Of a stretch of DNA of 64,000 bases, positions 35,232 to 44,114 are shown one piece after another. A program made the position numbers and the translations under genes. Origin of the DNA: Abyssibius alkaniclasticus (GTDB lineage Bacteria; Pseudomonadota; Alphaproteobacteria; Rhodobacterales; Rhodobacteraceae); assembly GCF_020447305.1 (NCBI RefSeq), contig NZ_CP095732.1:310001-374000 (forward strand). The letters are read 5' to 3'. Numbering within the stretch: the first letter of the stretch is position 1; each line of letters starts with the position of its first letter. The notes beneath the pieces are model-generated. The model had not been told where the DNA came from. It did not search any database and saw only the letters and a program-made list of their open reading frames with translations.

Positions 35232-37957
35232 TCGCCTTTCTCTACCCGTTCCTGCTGTTTGCCCTGCTCGCCCTGCCCGTTCTGTGGCTGCTGCTGCGCG
35301 CCGTGCCGCCCGCCCCCGTGCGCCGCCCCTTTGCCGCCGTGCGCCTGCTGCTGGGCCTGAAAGACCCCGAAAACACCCCCGTCCGCACCCCGTGGTGGCT
35401 GCTTTTGCTGCGCCTCACCGCGCTTGCCGCCGCCATTATCGGCTTTGCCGCCCCCGTGCTGAACCCCAAGACCGAGGCGGCAGGCTCCGGCCCGCTGCTT
35501 ATTGTCATGGATGCAAGCTGGGCCTCTGCGCCCGACTGGACCGCGCGCAGCCAGCGGCTGGAGTCGGTGCTGAACGAGGCCGCGCGCGATGGTCGCCCGA
35601 GTGCGCTGCACCTGCTGACATCGCCCATCCCCGCCAGCCCGCTTGAATTTGGCACCGCACAAGACCTGCTTGCCACGCTGCCCGGCCTTGCGCCTGCGCC
35701 CTATGCGCCCGACCGCGCCGCCTGGGCCGAATGGCTGGGTGGTGCCACCGGCTTTGACACGGTCTGGTTTACCGATGCTTTGGGCGAGGATGGCGGGCTG
35801 GGCGCCGTGCTGGCTGCGGCGGGCGATGTGCAGATCGTCCTGCCCGATACGCCCGCTTTTGCCCTGCTGCCGCCAAGCCTGGATGAAACCGGCCTCATCC
35901 AGCCGGTCATCCGCGCCAGCGCCGGTGCCGCCTATACCGCCAATCTGGTGGCCTATGGCCCGGCGCCGGGCGGGGCGGAAGTTGCGCTTTGGCGCGCCAC
36001 AGCCGCGTTTAGCGCGAATGACACCGCCGCCAGCGCCCTGTTCGACATGCCGCTGGAATTACGCAACCGCATCAGCCGCATTGCGCTGGCGGGCTTTGCC
36101 AGCGCGGGCACGGTTGCCCTTGCCGATGATGGCTTGCGCCGCCGCAAGGTTGGCCTGCTGACCACATCTTCGGCCAGCGAAACCCCGCCGCTGGTTTCGC
36201 CCCATTACTATCTGATGAACGCGCTCGCCCCCTCGGCCGAGCTGGTCGAGGCGGATATGCCCACGCTGATGGCCACCGCGCCCGATGTCATCGTGCTGGC
36301 CGATATCGCCACCCTGCCCGATGCCGATACCGCCGCATTGCAGGCATGGGTGGAAGATGGCGGTACGCTTTTGCGCTTTGCCGGCCCGCGCGTCGCCCAG
36401 GCCGCCGCCGAACAGGTAGAGACCAACCCGCTACTGCCCGTGCATCTGCGCGCCGGTGGCCGCGCGCTTGGCGGTGCGATGACTTGGGCCGAGCCCCGCC
36501 CGCTGGGCGATTGGCCCGAAGCCAGCCCCTTTGCCGGGCTTGTCGTGCCCGATGATGTCACCGTCACCGCGCAGGTTCTGGCCCAGCCCGACCCCGACCT
36601 GCCCAACAAGGTCATCGCGCAACTGGCCGATGGCACGCCGCTGGTCACTTGGTCGCGGCTTGGCCAGGGGCGGCTTGTGCTGTTCCACGTCACCGCCAAT
36701 GCCGAATGGTCCGACTTGCCGCTATCGGGCCTGTTCGTTGACATGCTCGAACGCCTTGCCATTGGCGCGGGCGGCCAGGGGGCCACTGCGGCCGATCTGG
36801 CAGGCCAGACATGGCTGCCCACAGCCACGCTCGACGGGTTCGGCCGCCTTGGCCAGCCGGCGCTTGCCGTGGCGGTTGCGGGCGAAACCCTGTCTGACAG
36901 CCCGCGCGACATCTCCACCCCGCCGGGGCTTTATGAATCCGCCTCCGGGCGGCAGGTGGCCATCAACCTGTTTGGCCCCGAAGCCGCGCTTGTGCCGCTG
37001 CCCCTGCCCGCCAGTGCCACGCGCATCAGCCTGGCCGATACGCCACCGCAGCCGCTGGGGCAGTTCTTTCTTCTCGCCGCGCTCTGCCTGCTGGTTCTGG
37101 ACATTCTCGCCGCAACCTTCGTGTCGGGCCGTCTGATCGGCGGGCGCGTCGCCCCGCTTGTTCTGGCTGTTCTGCTGGCGGGCCAGCCGCACAGCGCCGA
37201 GGCCCAGGGCCAGCCCTATGATGCGCAGATCGCCGCAACCGAAACCGTTCTGGCCTATGTCATCACCGGCGATACCCGCACCGACATGGCCAGCGCCGCC
37301 GGGCTTTACGGCCTGTCGCGCACCTTGTTCGAGCGCACCTCGATCGAGCCTGCCGCGCCAATGGGGGTAGACCCGAATAGCGAAGACATCACCTTCTTTC
37401 CCTTCCTTTACTGGCCCGTCACCCCCAACCAGACAAGCCTGAGCGATGCCGCCATTTCGCGCATCAACGCCTATCTGCGCGGTGGCGGCATGATCATGTT
37501 CGACACACAGGACGCATATCTCGGCCAGAACACCGAAAACGCCCGCATGTTGCAGCGCATCGCGGCAAATCTCGATATTCCCGCCCTTGCGCCCATTGAA
37601 TCCGACCATGTGCTTGGCCGCAGCTTTTACCTGCTCGAAACCTATCCGGGGCGCTGGGGCAACGGCACGCTTTGGGTTGAAGCGCCCGTAAACCTCACTG
37701 CGATTGACGGCAGCCCGTTTCGCAACCTCAATGATGGCGTCACCCCCGTTGTGATTACCGGCAATGATTTCGCTGCCGCCTGGGCAATGGGCGAAGATGG
37801 CCGCCCGCTCTTTCCCGTCGGCGCGGGCATGGCGGGGGAACGCCAGCGCGAAATTGCGCGCCGCGTCGGCGTCAACCTCATCATGTATGTGATGACCGGC
37901 AACTACAAATCCGACCAGGTGCATGTGCCTGCCCTGCTCGAAAGGCTGGGTCAATGA
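35228..37957 (+). CDS. BatA-type/DUF4159 membrane protein
   Basis: A 909-residue membrane protein. The N terminus MIAFLYPFLLFALLALPVLWLLLRAVPP with a second segment (about 55-75) matches the aerotolerance BatA N-terminal domain. A long periplasmic middle part includes a glutamine-amidotransferase-like region (VIVLADIATLPDADTAALQAWVEDGG), another membrane segment near 615-635 and a C-terminal DUF4159 domain (about 660-905; SEDITFFPFLYWPV, YLRGGGMIMFDTQDA). Likely a MoxR-linked envelope complex subunit. Starts by ATGA overlap. Biological role unknown. Confidence 0.87.
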   Translation: MIAFLYPFLLFALLALPVLWLLLRAVPPAPVRRPFAAVRLLLGLKDPENTPVRTPWWLLLLRLTALAAAIIGFAAPVLNPKTEAAGSGPLLIVMDASWASAPDWTARSQRLESVLNEAARDGRPSALHLLTSPIPASPLEFGTAQDLLATLPGLAPAPYAPDRAAWAEWLGGATGFDTVWFTDALGEDGGLGAVLAAAGDVQIVLPDTPAFALLPPSLDETGLIQPVIRASAGAAYTANLVAYGPAPGGAEVALWRATAAFSANDTAASALFDMPLELRNRISRIALAGFASAGTVALADDGLRRRKVGLLTTSSASETPPLVSPHYYLMNALAPSAELVEADMPTLMATAPDVIVLADIATLPDADTAALQAWVEDGGTLLRFAGPRVAQAAAEQVETNPLLPVHLRAGGRALGGAMTWAEPRPLGDWPEASPFAGLVVPDDVTVTAQVLAQPDPDLPNKVIAQLADGTPLVTWSRLGQGRLVLFHVTANAEWSDLPLSGLFVDMLERLAIGAGGQGATAADLAGQTWLPTATLDGFGRLGQPALAVAVAGETLSDSPRDISTPPGLYESASGRQVAINLFGPEAALVPLPLPASATRISLADTPPQPLGQFFLLAALCLLVLDILAATFVSGRLIGGRVAPLVLAVLLAGQPHSAEAQGQPYDAQIAATETVLAYVITGDTRTDMASAAGLYGLSRTLFERTSIEPAAPMGVDPNSEDITFFPFLYWPVTPNQTSLSDAAISRINAYLRGGGMIMFDTQDAYLGQNTENARMLQRIAANLDIPALAPIESDHVLGRSFYLLETYPGRWGNGTLWVEAPVNLTAIDGSPFRNLNDGVTPVVITGNDFAAAWAMGEDGRPLFPVGAGMAGERQREIARRVGVNLIMYVMTGNYKSDQVHVPALLERLGQ

Positions 37958-40020
37958 TATCGTCCATCGTCTTTGTTCCGCAATTTGGCTGGGTTCTGCT
38001 TGCAGCCCTGGGCGGTGCCGGCCTTGTGTTGCTGGCGCTGGCGGCATGGCGCGGCTTGCCCGGCACCTTCTGGCGGGCGCTGTCGCTGGCCGCGCTGCTG
38101 GGCGCGCTTGCCAATCCGCAGTTGCAGCAGGAAACCCGCCAGCCCTATCCCGATGTTGCGGTCATCGTGGTCGATGAAACCACCTCGGCCAGCCTGGGCG
38201 ATCGTGCCGAACAAACCGCGCGCGCAGCGGCCGCGCTTGAAAACCTTATCGCCGCCCTGCCCGATGGGATAGAACTCGACATTACCCGCCTGAGCGACCA
38301 GGGCAATGACGGCACCCGGCTTGAAACCGCGCTGGCCGAAGCCCTTGGCCGCCACGATCCGCGCCGCGTGGCCGGTGCTTTCGCCATTTCCGATGGCCGC
38401 CTGCATGATGCCGGTGCGCTGCAAACCCTGCCAGCCCCGCTGCACCTGCTGCAAACCGGCCGTGAGGCCGACTGGGACCGTCGCGTTTTCGTCGAAAACG
38501 CCCCCGCTTACGGCATCGTCGGTGAAAGCGTTGAAATCATGCTGCGGATCGAGGATTCCGGCGCCGCCCCCGGCACCCCTGCCGTGCCGGTTTTTGCCAC
38601 CATCAATGGCGGCGAGGTGATCCGCCTCAACGACCAGCCGGTGAATGCCTCCACCCCGCTTTCGCTCATCCTGCGCCGCGCCGGCGAGAATATTCTGGAA
38701 ATCTGGACCCCCGCCGCGACAGGCGAACTGACCGAGGCCAATAACCGCGTCATCGTCCCCGTCACTGGCGTGCGCGACCGTCTGCGCGTGCTGCTGGTGT
38801 CTGGCGAGCCCTATGCGGGCGAACGCACATGGCGCAACCTGCTCAAGGCCGATCCGGCAGTCGATCTGGTGCATTTCACCATCCTGCGCTCGCCCGAAAA
38901 GCAAGATGGCGTGCCCTATACCGAACTTTCACTCATCGCCTTCCCCACACAGGAACTGTTCATGGAAAAGGTCGATGATTTCGACCTGATCATCTTTGAC
39001 CGGTTCCGTCGGCAGGGCGTATTGCCCGACCCCTATCTGCAAAACATCGCCCGCTATGTGCAGAATGGCGGCGCGCTGCTCGTGGCCGATGCCGAGGGCT
39101 ATGCCGGCCCCGACAGTCTTTACCGCACACCCCTGCGCGAGGTGCTGCCCGCCGCCCCGACCGGGCAGGTTTTCGAGCAGCCATTCCAGCCCGAAATCAC
39201 CGAACTCGGCCAGCGCCACCCGGTCACACGCGGGCTGGATGGCTGGCAGGGGCTGGTCGAAAACGACGCCGGGCCAAGCTGGGGCCGCTGGTTCCAGCAG
39301 GTCGATGTCATCCCGCAAACCGGCTATACCGTGATGACGGGCAGCAGTGGTGCGCCCTTGTTGCAACTGGCGCGCGCCGGCGCGGGCCGCGTGGCGCTTC
39401 TGGCCTCCGATCAGGTCTGGCTCTGGGCGCGCGGCTATGAGGGCGGCGGCCCGCAGGCCGAGCTTCTGCGCCGCCTGTCGCACTGGCTGATGCAGGAACC
39501 CGAGCTGGAGGAAGACGTGCTGCGCGGCAGCGCCAACGGCCCGAATGTGACCGTGACCCGTTCCCTGCTGGAAGGCACGCCCGGCCCCGTGACCATCACC
39601 GCCCCGGATGGCAGCACCGCCGAAATCACCCTCTCCGAGGTGGCGCCGGGCGCGTTTCAGGGCAGTTTCACCGCCGATCAATCCGGCATCTACCGCCTCT
39701 CCGAAGGCGATCTTGTGGCCATCGTCGCCACCGGCCCCGCCGCCCCGCGCGAGTTTGAAGAGCCGGTCGCCACATCGGCCCTGCTGGCCGAGCATATCAA
39801 TGCCTCGGGCGGCGGTGTGTTCCGGCTGGAAGACGGAATGCCCGACATCATCCGCGTGAACGAAGGCCGTCTTGCTGCCGGGCGCGGCTGGGCTGGCCTC
39901 GTGCGCCGCAACGCCTATGCCGTCACCAATTTGCGCCAATCGCCTTTGGCCGAACCCTGGGTCTGGCTGCTGCTGGCCGCCAGTTTCGCGCTGCTGGCAT
40001 GGCGGCGCGAAGGGCGCTGA
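37954..40020 (+). CDS. Large membrane protein of the moxR operon (degenerate VWA/amidotransferase-like)
   Basis: A 688-residue protein with two N-terminal membrane segments (about 8-28 and 35-50) and one at the C terminus (about 661-682). After the membrane part, VAVIVVDETTSASLGDR sits where a VWA domain would have its DxSxS metal site, which is not intact. A class I glutamine-amidotransferase-like region (about 270-460) contains LLVSGEPYAGERTWRNLL and YVQNGGALLVADAEG without a clear catalytic Cys. Fourth gene of the operon, ATGA overlap. Function unknown; architecture suggests a periplasmic scaffold. Confidence 0.82.
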   Translation: MISSIVFVPQFGWVLLAALGGAGLVLLALAAWRGLPGTFWRALSLAALLGALANPQLQQETRQPYPDVAVIVVDETTSASLGDRAEQTARAAAALENLIAALPDGIELDITRLSDQGNDGTRLETALAEALGRHDPRRVAGAFAISDGRLHDAGALQTLPAPLHLLQTGREADWDRRVFVENAPAYGIVGESVEIMLRIEDSGAAPGTPAVPVFATINGGEVIRLNDQPVNASTPLSLILRRAGENILEIWTPAATGELTEANNRVIVPVTGVRDRLRVLLVSGEPYAGERTWRNLLKADPAVDLVHFTILRSPEKQDGVPYTELSLIAFPTQELFMEKVDDFDLIIFDRFRRQGVLPDPYLQNIARYVQNGGALLVADAEGYAGPDSLYRTPLREVLPAAPTGQVFEQPFQPEITELGQRHPVTRGLDGWQGLVENDAGPSWGRWFQQVDVIPQTGYTVMTGSSGAPLLQLARAGAGRVALLASDQVWLWARGYEGGGPQAELLRRLSHWLMQEPELEEDVLRGSANGPNVTVTRSLLEGTPGPVTITAPDGSTAEITLSEVAPGAFQGSFTADQSGIYRLSEGDLVAIVATGPAAPREFEEPVATSALLAEHINASGGGVFRLEDGMPDIIRVNEGRLAAGRGWAGLVRRNAYAVTNLRQSPLAEPWVWLLLAASFALLAWRREGR

Positions 40021-40038
40021 CCTCACCCCATATCCCAC

Positions 40039-40125
40039 GCCGTCCCGGCCTCGAGCCGGGACCTCCGCCTTTCAACCCGCACCGCCATCTGCAAGCAAGA
40101 GGCCCCGGCTCAGGGCCGGGGCGGC
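40039..40125. repeat. Imperfect palindromic element 3 (same family as 13158 and 15367)
   Basis: Left arm 40039-40065 (GTCCCGGCCTCGAGCCGGGAC core) and right arm 40099-40125 (GCCCCGGCTCAGGGCCGGGGC core) pair imperfectly across about 33 bases; each arm is also a small palindrome. It lies between the moxR operon and the convergent 70-residue gene. Confidence 0.75.
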
Positions 40126-40184
40126 ATCGAAACAGTTGCACCGCCATGCCTGACACGAATGGTTGCATTGCATGATGCGCGCAT

Positions 40185-40397
40185 TCAAAACCGGCTCGGA
40201 AAGCAATGCATCATGCTTTGCACATCCAACTCTGAGGCAAAGGCATCAGGGTTGCGCGCCATCATCTCGGCCACAAACTCGCGCCGTAAAACGGTGTCAT
40301 CGCGCGTAGCGGCGCGGGGCTGCGCGCTTGGCCGACTGCGTGCCACAAACCCGGCAACTTTCTGCAAAAACCCCTGTGGTCTGGTCAGCGTGGTCAT
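40185..40397 (-). CDS. Small conserved-looking hypothetical protein (70 aa)
   Basis: A 70-residue protein with a basic N-terminal half (FLQKVAGFVARSRPSAQPR) and an acidic, ordered C-terminal half (REFVAEMMARNPDAFASELD, then VQSMMHCFPSRF). AAAGGA lies about eight bases upstream of the ATG, and no larger gene covers this strand or its opposite, so I take it as real. I do not recognise the family. It is divergent from the LysR regulator with about 90 bases between, and could be its target. Confidence 0.6.
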   Translation of the reverse strand: MTTLTRPQGFLQKVAGFVARSRPSAQPRAATRDDTVLRREFVAEMMARNPDAFASELDVQSMMHCFPSRF

Positions 40398-40490
40398 GGT
40401 CCATTCCTTTCATGCGAAAACCTCTTGGCCCAATTTACGCCGCCCAACGCCGCGCTGGTATCCGCGCCAAAGTTGTGCTGTTATACAAAT

Positions 40491-41414
40491 ATGAATAGCG
40501 CGCCCTATAATTGGTCCGATATTCTGGTCTTCCTCGCGGTTTACCAGTCCGGCTCGACCTTGGCCGCCTCCAAGCAGCTTGCCATGTCGCAGCCGACCGT
40601 CGCGCGCCGGATCGACGCGCTTGAACACGCGCTCAAGCTCACCTTGTTCGAGCGCGATACACGCGGCTTCAAACCCACCACCGCCGCCAAGGACCTGCAC
40701 GCCCATGCCACCGCCATTGCCAGCGCTGCCGATAGCTTTGCGCATCAGGCCGACAAGCTGCGCCATGCCGAAACCAAACCCATCCGCATCACCGCCCCGC
40801 GCGTGAATTTTTCGGCCAATTTCGCCGCCATCCTGTCGGAGTTCAGCGCCACCAATCCCGGTGTGCATTTCGAGCTGATCTCCAGCTACAAAGTGCTGGA
40901 TCTGGTTGCAGGTGAAGCCGATATCGCCATCCGATTTGCCACAAAGGTTGATGATGAACGGCTGATCTGCACCAAGCTTACAACCGCCACAAGCGCGCTC
41001 TACGGCACCCAATCCTATGCCGACCGCCACGGCCTGCCCACAAGCATGGATGATTTGGCGCGCCACCACTTTGTTCTTTTGGGCAGTGACCTACGCGCCG
41101 GCCCGGATGCGACCCGCTCAAGCCCGCTCAATGACCTGCTGCGCAAGCAAATCGCGCCGGGCCAAATCGCCTCGCAGTGTTCCGATATCGAGGGTGTGAT
41201 CACCGCCATCATGGCCGGGTTCGGGCTTGGCGCGGTCCCAACCTCGCTTGCCAATGATTACGGCGCACTGCTGCGCTGTTTTCCACCACCCGAAGGCACT
41301 GAATCGGCGACATGGCTACTCATCTCGCCCGAAGCCTATCGCCGCCCCGAGGTGAAAGCCTTCTCGGCATTTTTCGCCCCCCGCTACCGCGCGATATCTA
41401 AGCCGAAGGTCTAG
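40491..41414 (+). CDS. LysR family transcriptional regulator
   Basis: A 307-residue regulator with an N-terminal winged helix-turn-helix (about 8-66; GSTLAASKQLAMSQPTVARRIDALE) and a C-terminal substrate-binding domain of the type II periplasmic fold (about 90-300). It lies directly upstream of and in line with glcDEF and divergent from the 70-residue gene; either could be a target. The ATG at 40491 gives the standard N terminus although no good ribosome site precedes it. Confidence 0.92.
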   Translation: MNSAPYNWSDILVFLAVYQSGSTLAASKQLAMSQPTVARRIDALEHALKLTLFERDTRGFKPTTAAKDLHAHATAIASAADSFAHQADKLRHAETKPIRITAPRVNFSANFAAILSEFSATNPGVHFELISSYKVLDLVAGEADIAIRFATKVDDERLICTKLTTATSALYGTQSYADRHGLPTSMDDLARHHFVLLGSDLRAGPDATRSSPLNDLLRKQIAPGQIASQCSDIEGVITAIMAGFGLGAVPTSLANDYGALLRCFPPPEGTESATWLLISPEAYRRPEVKAFSAFFAPRYRAISKPKV

Positions 41415-41624
41415 CAGGAATGGCGATGGACGCAGAGCCTTGAAAGGCGGCCCATAAAAAAAACATTCGGTCATTCATGGCGCATGTGACTGCGCTTAAG
41501 ATTGCGTCACCCCTGCCGCCGCCCCGGACCTGATCCGGGGCCTCGCCGCCAACTCCGCTTTGCCCCTGTTCAAGGCGCGGGCCAGCCCATACACTTGGCC
41601 CAAACCACGAATAAGGCCGCACAT
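41415..41624 (+). promoter_or_regulatory. Upstream region of glcDEF, with one palindromic-element arm
   Basis: This 210-base gap has an A run near 41457-41464 and then a single arm (41518-41544) identical over 27 bases to the left arm of palindromic element 1. The second arm is missing. The glcDEF promoter should lie here, but I see no clear -35/-10 pair. Confidence 0.5.
41518..41544. repeat. Single arm of the palindromic repeat family
   Basis: Twenty-seven bases identical to 13160-13186 (core GCCCCGGACCTGATCCGGGGC), itself a near palindrome around CTGATCC. No partner arm is found within 100 bases. It shows that half elements also exist. Confidence 0.85.
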
Positions 41625-43055
41625 ATGCACATGCCCCCGCCCAAAGCCGCGCTGCTTGCGCAAAAGCCCGCCATTGTGGCCGCCCTGCGACGCGCTTTGG
41701 GCGATGATTGCGTCATCGACGATGCGCGTGAAACCCATGCCTATGAATGCGACGCGCTCGCCGCCTATCGCTGCGCGCCGATGGCCGTGGTGCTGCCGCG
41801 CTCCACGCAAGCCGTGTCGGACGCGCTGAAAATCTGCCAGTCTTTCGGCGTGCCGGTCGTGCCGCGCGGGGCGGGCACATCGCTGGCCGGTGGCGCGCTG
41901 CCCTCGGCCGATAGCGTGGTGCTTGGCGTGGCCCGCCTTACCGAGGTGCTGGAAATCTCGACGACCGACCGCATCATCCGCGTGCAGACCGGGCGCACGA
42001 ACCTGTCTGTCACCGGCGCGGTTGAACCGCTTGGGTTTTTCTATGCGCCCGACCCGTCCTCGCAGCTTGCCTGCGCCATTGCCGGCAATATCGCCATGAA
42101 TTCGGGCGGGGCGCATTGCCTCAAATACGGGGTGACCACGCAAAACCTGCTTGGCGTGACGATGGTGCTGATGGATGGCACGATCGTTACGCTTGGCGGC
42201 GGCCATCTGGATGCGCCCGGCCTTGACCTGCTCGGCCTCATCTGCGGCTCGGAGGGCCAGCTTGGTGTTGTGACCGAGGCGACCTTGCGCATCCTGCACA
42301 AACCCGAAGGCGCGCGCCCGGTGCTGATCGGCTTTGATGAACCCAAGGTCGCTGGCCAATGCGTTGCCAATATCATCCGCGCCGGAATCCTGCCTGTTGC
42401 CATTGAATATATGGACCGCACGGTCATTCGCGCCACCGAGGATTTTGCCGGTGCGGGCTATCCCGATGTTGCCGCATTGCTGATTGTCGAGGTCGAGGGT
42501 TCGGATGCCGAGATCGACGCGCAACTCGCGCGCATTGCCGCGATTGCCACGGCGCTGAACCCTGCCGAAATCCGCCAAAGCAAATCGGCGGCGGAAAGCG
42601 CGAATATCTGGAAGGGCCGCAAGGCCGCCTTCGGGGCAATGGGGCAGATCAACGATTATATGTGTTTAGACGGCACCATCCCCATTAGTGAACTGCCTGA
42701 TATGCTTGAGAAAATCGAAAGCCTCAGCGCGGAATACGGCCTTGCCGTCGGCAATGTCTTTCATGCGGGCGATGGCAATATGCACCCGCTCATCCTGTTC
42801 AATGCCAACCAGCAGGGCGAGCTTGAAAAGGCCGAAGCCCTTGGCGCCGACATTCTGCGCGCCTGTGTGGCCGCTGGCGGCTGCCTGACCGGCGAGCATG
42901 GCGTGGGCGTTGAAAAACGCGAGTTGATGCTCACCCAGTTCACCGAGGCCGAGTTGACCCTGCAACTGCACATCAAAGACGTGTTCGACCCCGGCTGGCT
43001 GCTCAACCCCGGCAAGGTTTTCCCGCTCGCGCTGACCGAAAGCCGCCGCGCATGA
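41625..43055 (+). CDS. glcD: Glycolate oxidase subunit GlcD (FAD-linked oxidase)
   Basis: A 476-residue flavoprotein. The N-terminal FAD-binding 4 domain (about 50-230) shows VPRGAGTSLAGGALP and PSSQLACAIAGNIAMNSGG; the C-terminal FAD-linked oxidase domain ends with NVFHAGDGNMHPLI and GEHGVGVEKRELM. With GlcE and GlcF it oxidises glycolate to glyoxylate, passing electrons to the respiratory chain. The ATG at 41625 has AAGG about ten bases upstream; the ATG at 41631 is an alternative. The stop overlaps glcE (ATGA). Confidence 0.95.
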   Translation: MHMPPPKAALLAQKPAIVAALRRALGDDCVIDDARETHAYECDALAAYRCAPMAVVLPRSTQAVSDALKICQSFGVPVVPRGAGTSLAGGALPSADSVVLGVARLTEVLEISTTDRIIRVQTGRTNLSVTGAVEPLGFFYAPDPSSQLACAIAGNIAMNSGGAHCLKYGVTTQNLLGVTMVLMDGTIVTLGGGHLDAPGLDLLGLICGSEGQLGVVTEATLRILHKPEGARPVLIGFDEPKVAGQCVANIIRAGILPVAIEYMDRTVIRATEDFAGAGYPDVAALLIVEVEGSDAEIDAQLARIAAIATALNPAEIRQSKSAAESANIWKGRKAAFGAMGQINDYMCLDGTIPISELPDMLEKIESLSAEYGLAVGNVFHAGDGNMHPLILFNANQQGELEKAEALGADILRACVAAGGCLTGEHGVGVEKRELMLTQFTEAELTLQLHIKDVFDPGWLLNPGKVFPLALTESRRA

Positions 43056-44113
43056 GCGTTGAATCCCTTGTCGCGCAGATCAGATCCGCCACCGGCCCGC
43101 TGAATATTTCCGGTGGTGGCACGCGCGCCATTGGCCCGGATACCGGCACGCCGATCTCCACCGAAAGCCTGACCGGCATCACCCATTACGACCCCGCCGC
43201 GCTGACCATCATCGCCCGCGCGGGCACGCCTTTGGCCGCGGTCGAGGCCGCGCTCGCCGAAAACAACCAGATATTGCCGTTTGAGCCCATCCTGCCCGGC
43301 GCCGCCCTTGGCCGCAGCGGGGCCTCCACCATCGGCGGCGTGGTCGCGGCCAATGCCTCCGGCGCGCGGCGCATTGCAGCGGGGGCGTGCCGCGATGCCG
43401 CCCTTGGCCTGAGCTTCATCGACGGGTTGGGCCAGATCCACCGCGCGGGCGGGCGGGTCATGAAAAACGTCACCGGCTATGACACCACGCGCCTGCTCTG
43501 CGGCAGCCACGGCACATTGGGGCTGATCACCGAGGTCGCGCTGAAACTTCTGCCCGCGCCGCAAACCACCCTCACCCTGCGCGCCGAGGGGCTGGAGGAT
43601 GGTGCCGCGATTGCCGCGCTCACCGCCGCGCTTGCCACGCCCTATGATGTTTCCGCCGCGCAGCATGGCGCGGGCGTCACCCTGCTGCGCCTTGAAGGCT
43701 TTGCCGCCAGCGTGCAGGCCCGCGCCGCCGCCCTGCAAAAGCTGCTGCCGCAATTCGCGCTGGCCGAACACGACTGGCAAGCCGCCCGCGCGCTGCCCCG
43801 GCTTGCCCCGGCACAGGGCGAAACGCTCTGGCGTATCTCCACCCGCCCCAGCTTTGGTGCCGCCACCGGCGCTGCCCTGCGCGCCGCGGGGGCCAGCCGC
43901 ATTGCCTATGACTGGGCCGGCGGTCTTGTCTGGGCCGTTGCACCCGACACCGCCGATCTGCGCGCCGCATTGCCGCACGAGGGCCATGCCACGCGCATGA
44001 ACAGGCACGCCCGGGCCTTCCACCCCGAACCTGCGGCCAATGCCGCGCTTGCCGCCGCGCTCCGGCAAAAATTCGACCCGAAATCGCTCTTCAACCCTGC
44101 AAGAATGGCCTGA
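43052..44113 (+). CDS. glcE: Glycolate oxidase subunit GlcE
   Basis: A 353-residue FAD-binding subunit. LNISGGGTRAIG and GRSGASTIGGVVAANASGARR are the FAD-binding segments, followed by VMKNVTGYDTTRLLCGSHGTLGLITEV, here in two recognisable parts. It is shorter than GlcD because it lacks the full oxidase C-terminal domain. Coupled to glcD by ATGA and one base short of the glcF start. Second subunit of the glycolate dehydrogenase complex. Confidence 0.94.
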   Translation: MSVESLVAQIRSATGPLNISGGGTRAIGPDTGTPISTESLTGITHYDPAALTIIARAGTPLAAVEAALAENNQILPFEPILPGAALGRSGASTIGGVVAANASGARRIAAGACRDAALGLSFIDGLGQIHRAGGRVMKNVTGYDTTRLLCGSHGTLGLITEVALKLLPAPQTTLTLRAEGLEDGAAIAALTAALATPYDVSAAQHGAGVTLLRLEGFAASVQARAAALQKLLPQFALAEHDWQAARALPRLAPAQGETLWRISTRPSFGAATGAALRAAGASRIAYDWAGGLVWAVAPDTADLRAALPHEGHATRMNRHARAFHPEPAANAALAAALRQKFDPKSLFNPARMA

Positions 44114-44114
44114 C

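Noticed and set aside
36208-36918. Minus-strand frame of 236 codons inside the DUF4159 gene
   Set aside because: Ser/Pro-rich shadow of the plus-strand gene with no recognisable domain.
40425-40490. Earlier TTG start for the LysR gene
   Set aside because: It adds 22 residues before the usual LysR N terminus and lies in the divergent promoter region.
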